Position numbers and translations under genes: made by a program
In this document: positions 5,817 through 9,241 of the stretch, piece after piece
Numbering within the stretch: position 1 is the first letter of the stretch
How the letters are laid out: every line of letters starts with the position of its first letter
Notes under the pieces: generated by a model
The model's database searches: none
The model's input: the letters and a program-made list of their open reading frames with translations, nothing else
Told to the model about the DNA's origin: nothing
Origin: an uncultured archaeon
GTDB taxonomy: Archaea; Thermoproteota; Nitrososphaeria; Nitrososphaerales; CALBXV01
Length of the DNA stretch: 9,241 nucleotides
Direction of reading: 5' to 3'
Assembly (NCBI GenBank): GCA_937890045.1
Contig: CALBXV010000317.1
Span: 1 to 9,241 of the forward strand

Positions 5817-7264
5817 AAAAGAAAAAATTTGTATTTTATTTTGATCATTTTTTTAAGGATAAGAGAAACCATAGTGTTTTTCCATTTGATGTTAATAAAA
5901 ATAATATCAATTTAACTATGACTGCACCAAATGCATTACCATCCCATTTTTATTCAGATAAAGGACCAAAATTTAAACTTAAATGGTATATGGATAGGGG
6001 ATGGCAAATACACACTTCTTTACTTAGACTTTCCGATTATGTGGGATTGGATTATAAAATTAAAAAAACGGGGGATTCAGTTAATGAAGATTATTATAAT
6101 TGGTATGTTATAGATATAACAGGATGTCCAGATTATGCTTTAACTAGATCATATATTCATACATTAAAAAATATTCCTTGGGAAACTTTACTTTGGATTG
6201 ATGAAAATGATATAAATATAATGATTTGGTATGCAGAAGAATCTCAATCAAAATATTTAGTTACGAGTGCAATTTTACCAGAAATTGATAGTATTGCAGA
6301 TGAAATTGTAAGCTTATATCCATTAGATAAATCTAGATTATTTTTTTGTATTGGTAATTTAGGAATAACTAAAATTGTATTAGATTCCACCCCTCAATAT
6401 GATTGGAACATTTCGGATATTGGTATTTTTGATGTATTATATTATAATGTTTGTAAAGATATAAGTAAAGATAGTCCAATATATTCTGTCAAAGCAACTA
6501 ATAAAACTAAAAATAAAGAAAGAAATAAATATTTTAATTCTCTTAATGGAGCCTTAAAACCACATAGACTTTATTGGGTGGCTGAAGCTTATAGAAGAAA
6601 ATTAAATACGAAGGGATATATTAGTTTGTTGGGAAGGTATGATGTATTAGATAGGGGCAATGATAGACAATCTACTATTTTAGAATATCCTTATGCTGTG
6701 ACATCTTACTGTGATACAAAAATTCACCAAGACCATAGACTGGTTCCACATATTAGATCTATACTTAATCGAGTACCAATTATTTTAGATATTGACGTTG
6801 ATACTTTGAATACGGCTTATAATGATTGGGGATCTCCACAAGAATATATCCAAGATTCTTATTTTTCAGTAGTAACAGAGGCCAATAATACTTCCCAAGG
6901 AAAAACTCGTAGTTTATTTGTTACTGAAAAATCTTATAAATCATTTTTAAATTTACAACCTTTTATAATTCTCGGTGATAAACATATTTTAAAATATTTA
7001 CAGGGACAGGGGTATGAAACTTTTCCAGAATTTTTTGATGAATCTTATGATGAAATTGATGATAATACGGAGAGGTTATTTTTTTGTATTGAACAAATAG
7101 AGATTTTATGTAAAAAACCGTTAGAAGAAGTTAGAGAACTATATCAAAGTGTGTGGCCTAAATTAGTGAGTAATAGGGAAAAATTTTTAAATTATAATTT
7201 TAAGAAGAAAATTGAAGATGTTTTAACAAAGAGGATTTTTTATAATCGTGGATTTGAAGATTAA
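5813..7264 (+). CDS. Putative GT-B-like glycosyltransferase, fucosyltransferase-like C-terminus
   Basis: This 483-residue protein is not securely recognised. The N-terminal half (1-220) gives no known motif. The C-terminal half has LNGALKPHRLYWVAEAYRRK (244-263), a block with a conserved-looking PHR, then FSVVTEANN (351-359), LFVTEKSYKSFLNLQPFIIL (368-387) and GYETFPEFFDESYDEIDD (400-417). The acidic strand followed by (F/Y)xTEK and a hydrophobic 'PFIILG' strand resembles the nucleotide-sugar donor site of GT10 alpha-1,3-fucosyltransferases and exostosin-like GT-B enzymes, so transfer of a sugar from an NDP or GDP donor is the best guess. It overlaps the sulfotransferase by 4 nt and the exostosin-like gene by 17 nt, placing it among surface-glycan genes. 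An uncharacterised phage or bacterial family of other function remains possible. Confidence 0.45.
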   Translation: MKKKKFVFYFDHFFKDKRNHSVFPFDVNKNNINLTMTAPNALPSHFYSDKGPKFKLKWYMDRGWQIHTSLLRLSDYVGLDYKIKKTGDSVNEDYYNWYVIDITGCPDYALTRSYIHTLKNIPWETLLWIDENDINIMIWYAEESQSKYLVTSAILPEIDSIADEIVSLYPLDKSRLFFCIGNLGITKIVLDSTPQYDWNISDIGIFDVLYYNVCKDISKDSPIYSVKATNKTKNKERNKYFNSLNGALKPHRLYWVAEAYRRKLNTKGYISLLGRYDVLDRGNDRQSTILEYPYAVTSYCDTKIHQDHRLVPHIRSILNRVPIILDIDVDTLNTAYNDWGSPQEYIQDSYFSVVTEANNTSQGKTRSLFVTEKSYKSFLNLQPFIILGDKHILKYLQGQGYETFPEFFDESYDEIDDNTERLFFCIEQIEILCKKPLEEVRELYQSVWPKLVSNREKFLNYNFKKKIEDVLTKRIFYNRGFED

Positions 7265-8156
7265 AATAAACTATCCAGAGAAAGTAAATAATAGTAGTTG
7301 GTTTCATCCTTTTTATCCAGAGGAAACTTCAAAATATAAATTTATTTTCACGGAAAAAAATGATGTTGATATAGTGTATAATAATATTTATGATTATACC
7401 GACACTCCAATTTCTGCATATGAGAATGAAGATAGTGTTTTAGTACCAATGCCCTTGTATGGTAAAGGGATTAATAGGAAGTTTAATGTAATTCCAGTTC
7501 CGTTGGTTATGCAGCATGAGAATTGGAACATAACTTCTAATATAGAATTGTTAAATAAGTTAAGAACTAACACAAAAAAATATGATTTTACTTTTGTTGG
7601 TGATATTAATGATTGGGGATTTGATACAGATGACGATAGAATAGTAGATGGAAGAATATATTCAGAATTCCATGATTTTTATTATAACTTAGATGATTAT
7701 TTGGAAGTTAATAGAGAATTTTTATATGAGTTGAAATTAGATAATTTTTATTTGGAGAACGTAGAAAATAAAATATGGGATTTACCATTAAATGTTAGAA
7801 TTAAAAAAGTAACGGAGTTTATAAGAAAATTGTCAGTATCAAAATTTTGTTTTACTCCAAGAGGGGCCGGAAGTAGTTCATACAGGTTATATGAATCATT
7901 AATGGTTGGAACAATACCTATTATTACAGGAATGAAAGATTATCCATTTAGTGATAAAGTAGATTGGGATACTTTTTCAATTAGAGCAGATTCACAAAGG
8001 GATATAAATGAATTAGTAGAAAACGCAAAAGGTTTAACAGATAATGAATATAAAGTTATGAGACAAAATGGAATTGATTTTTGGGAGCAATATTGTAGGT
8101 TGGATAATTTACATGATTGGGTTATAGAAAGTTTTTTATTGAATGAATCAAGATAG
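7248..8156 (+). CDS. Exostosin-family (GT47-like) glycosyltransferase
   Basis: This 302-residue protein has the donor-binding block of exostosin-type glycosyltransferases: SKFCFTPRGAGSSSYRLYES (198-217), followed by LMVGTIPIIT (218-227), i.e. F-x-P-x-G...R..E.L..G.IP. An earlier strand YDFTFVGDIND (112-122) fits the inter-domain beta strand of a GT-B fold, and the C-terminal helix region resembles the usual end of the domain. Family enzymes move a sugar from a UDP donor to a growing glycan; linkage and sugar cannot be told. No signal peptide or membrane anchor is visible, unlike eukaryotic exostosins. The start is GTG at 7248, inside the previous gene, with GAGG at 7231-7234 upstream; TTG at 7254 is a less likely alternative. 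It overlaps the radical SAM gene by 14 nt. Confidence 0.7.
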   Translation: MDLKIKINYPEKVNNSSWFHPFYPEETSKYKFIFTEKNDVDIVYNNIYDYTDTPISAYENEDSVLVPMPLYGKGINRKFNVIPVPLVMQHENWNITSNIELLNKLRTNTKKYDFTFVGDINDWGFDTDDDRIVDGRIYSEFHDFYYNLDDYLEVNREFLYELKLDNFYLENVENKIWDLPLNVRIKKVTEFIRKLSVSKFCFTPRGAGSSSYRLYESLMVGTIPIITGMKDYPFSDKVDWDTFSIRADSQRDINELVENAKGLTDNEYKVMRQNGIDFWEQYCRLDNLHDWVIESFLLNESR

Positions 8157-9241
8157 ATTAAAAAATAGGAGAATGTGTACTGCTCCAAGAGATAGGAATA
8201 GGAGTAAAGTTTTTTGTATTGCTCCCTGGATGACTATGCATGTTTTACCTACGTCTGAAACATTACCGTGTTGTGTTACTAATATGGGAAATGGAATTGG
8301 AGATGTTCGAAATCAAACTATGAAAGAAATCTGGAATAGTGATAGAATGAAAAAACTTCGTTTAAGTATGTTAAATGATAATCCATCTCCTGGATGTGTG
8401 AGGTGCTATGAACAAGAAAAAAGTGGGGTTCATAGTTTTAGAGTTAATTTAAATAGGACTTATTCTGATGAATATAAAGTTGTTCTTACTACAAAAAAGG
8501 ACGGAACTGTTGATAAGTTTAATTTAAAATATTTAGATATAAGATTTAGTAATTTATGTAATTATAAATGTCGTTATTGTTCTCATGGATTAAGTAGTGC
8601 TTGGTTTGAGGATGCTGTTGCGTTAGAAGAACAGTTTTCAGATGAAAAGATAATTACGGCGGGTACAAAAAAATTAGATTTATATAAACAGATAGAATCA
8701 CATTTACCTACTCTAAAAGAAATATATTTTGCTGGCGGTGAACCACTTTTACAGGAAGAACATTTTAAAATTTTGAAAAAATTGATAGAATTGGGAAGAA
8801 CTGATATTAATATTATTTATGCTACTAATTTTAGTAAATTAATATATAAAGGAGAGGATGTGCTTGATCTGTGGTCAAAGTTTGATGATAATTGTATTCA
8901 AATAGGAGCCAGTTTGGATGGAGTGGGAAAAAGGGGAGAGTATATGAGAAGTGGTCAGGTATGGAAAGATGTTGAAAAAAATATTAAAAAATTTTATGAA
9001 AAGTGTTCAACTCAATATTTTCATATTATACCTACTTTAACTTGTTTGAATGTTTGGAGTTTTCCAGATATGCATAAATATTTAATAGAGAAGGAACTTG
9101 TAAATCCACATGCTCTATATATTAATTTATTGACGGATCCAGTCCCATATAGAATACAGATATTTCCAAAAAAAATAAAAGATGAGATAAAGAAAAAATA
9201 TTTGGATCATATAAGTTGGTTACAAAAAGATTATCGTTTTG
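8143..9241 (+). CDS. Radical SAM protein with N-terminal twitch/SPASM-like domain (partial, 3' cut by window)
   Basis: The frame is open for 366 codons from the ATG at 8143 to the window edge. FCIAPW (24-29), LPCC (41-44), GDVRNQTMKEIWNSDRMKKL (53-72) and GCVRC (84-88) form a SPASM/twitch-type cysteine set (C25, C43, C44, C85, C88) expected to bind an auxiliary iron-sulfur cluster. The core follows: CNYKCRYC (C139, C143, C146), the CxxxCxxC that holds the 4Fe-4S cluster cleaving SAM, then the SAM-binding AGGEPLL (197-203) and GASLDG strand. Family enzymes generate a 5'-deoxyadenosyl radical for peptide, sugar or small-molecule modification; the substrate here is unknown. Having the auxiliary domain before the core is the reverse of most SPASM enzymes. 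The start overlaps the previous gene by 14 nt. A second in-frame ATG at 8173 has AGGAG only 1 nt before it, too close to work well. Confidence 0.8.
   Translation, partial: MNQDRLKNRRMCTAPRDRNRSKVFCIAPWMTMHVLPTSETLPCCVTNMGNGIGDVRNQTMKEIWNSDRMKKLRLSMLNDNPSPGCVRCYEQEKSGVHSFRVNLNRTYSDEYKVVLTTKKDGTVDKFNLKYLDIRFSNLCNYKCRYCSHGLSSAWFEDAVALEEQFSDEKIITAGTKKLDLYKQIESHLPTLKEIYFAGGEPLLQEEHFKILKKLIELGRTDINIIYATNFSKLIYKGEDVLDLWSKFDDNCIQIGASLDGVGKRGEYMRSGQVWKDVEKNIKKFYEKCSTQYFHIIPTLTCLNVWSFPDMHKYLIEKELVNPHALYINLLTDPVPYRIQIFPKKIKDEIKKKYLDHISWLQKDYRF

Noticed and set aside
5931..6113. 60-codon alternative + frame
   Set aside because: Nested out of frame inside the GT-B-like gene, with no ribosome binding site and no recognisable motif.
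6211..6218. TATAAATA, the T4-type late promoter octamer
   Set aside because: Falls mid-gene in AT-rich coding sequence (codons for DINI), not before any gene start; expected by chance at this composition.
7940..8188. 82-codon open frame on the minus strand
   Set aside because: Antisense to the exostosin-like and radical SAM genes, with no recognisable motif or start signal.

Overview
The window is strongly AT-rich (roughly 70% A+T by eye). Every gene lies on the + strand, with almost no intergenic space: junctions are ATGA-type 4-nt overlaps, longer overlaps, or gaps of about 40 nt or less. There are no tRNAs, CRISPR arrays, transposases or convincing terminators, so it reads as the middle of one long polycistron. 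The gene set is a 2OG-Fe(II) hydroxylase-like protein, an acyl-CoA ligase fused to GNAT, a small flavin halogenase-like protein, a class I methyltransferase, a sulfotransferase, two glycosyltransferase-like proteins and a twitch/SPASM radical SAM protein. Gene content, packing and base composition resemble accessory regions of large marine T4-like myoviruses (cyanophage or pelagiphage type). A marine bacterial surface-glycan island cannot be excluded, because no structural or replication gene is present.

Layout. 3-65 is the C-terminal tail of an upstream gene. 76-702 is an aspartyl/asparaginyl hydroxylase-like 2OG-Fe(II) oxygenase with the only textbook Shine-Dalgarno (AAGGAG) in the window. 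695-2896 is a benzoate/2-aminobenzoate-type CoA ligase fused to a C-terminal GNAT acyltransferase. 2890-2937 is a short relic resembling the start of the downstream methyltransferase gene. 2939-4006 is a 355-residue flavin halogenase-like protein. 4045-4767 is a class I methyltransferase, 4764-5816 a PAPS-type sulfotransferase, 5813-7264 a GT-B/fucosyltransferase-like protein, 7248-8156 an exostosin-type glycosyltransferase, and 8143 to the window end a radical SAM protein whose auxiliary cysteine domain precedes its core.

How they may work together (inference). The ligase-GNAT fusion could activate an aromatic or other carboxylic acid as a CoA thioester and transfer it to an amine. The halogenase-like, hydroxylase, methyltransferase and sulfotransferase proteins could decorate the product, and the two glycosyltransferase-like proteins could build or attach a glycan. 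The whole resembles a compact 'decorated glycan or aryl-amide' pathway.

The most distinctive sequence observation is that the halogenase-like gene is bracketed by a perfect 26-nt direct repeat (2905-2930 and 4066-4091). The second copy is codons 8-16 of the methyltransferase. The first, in the gap before the halogenase gene, still reads as a related peptide before hitting a stop. This marks the halogenase gene as an inserted or swapped cassette. Arginine codon usage and a C-rich patch in the halogenase 3' end also point to mosaic assembly.
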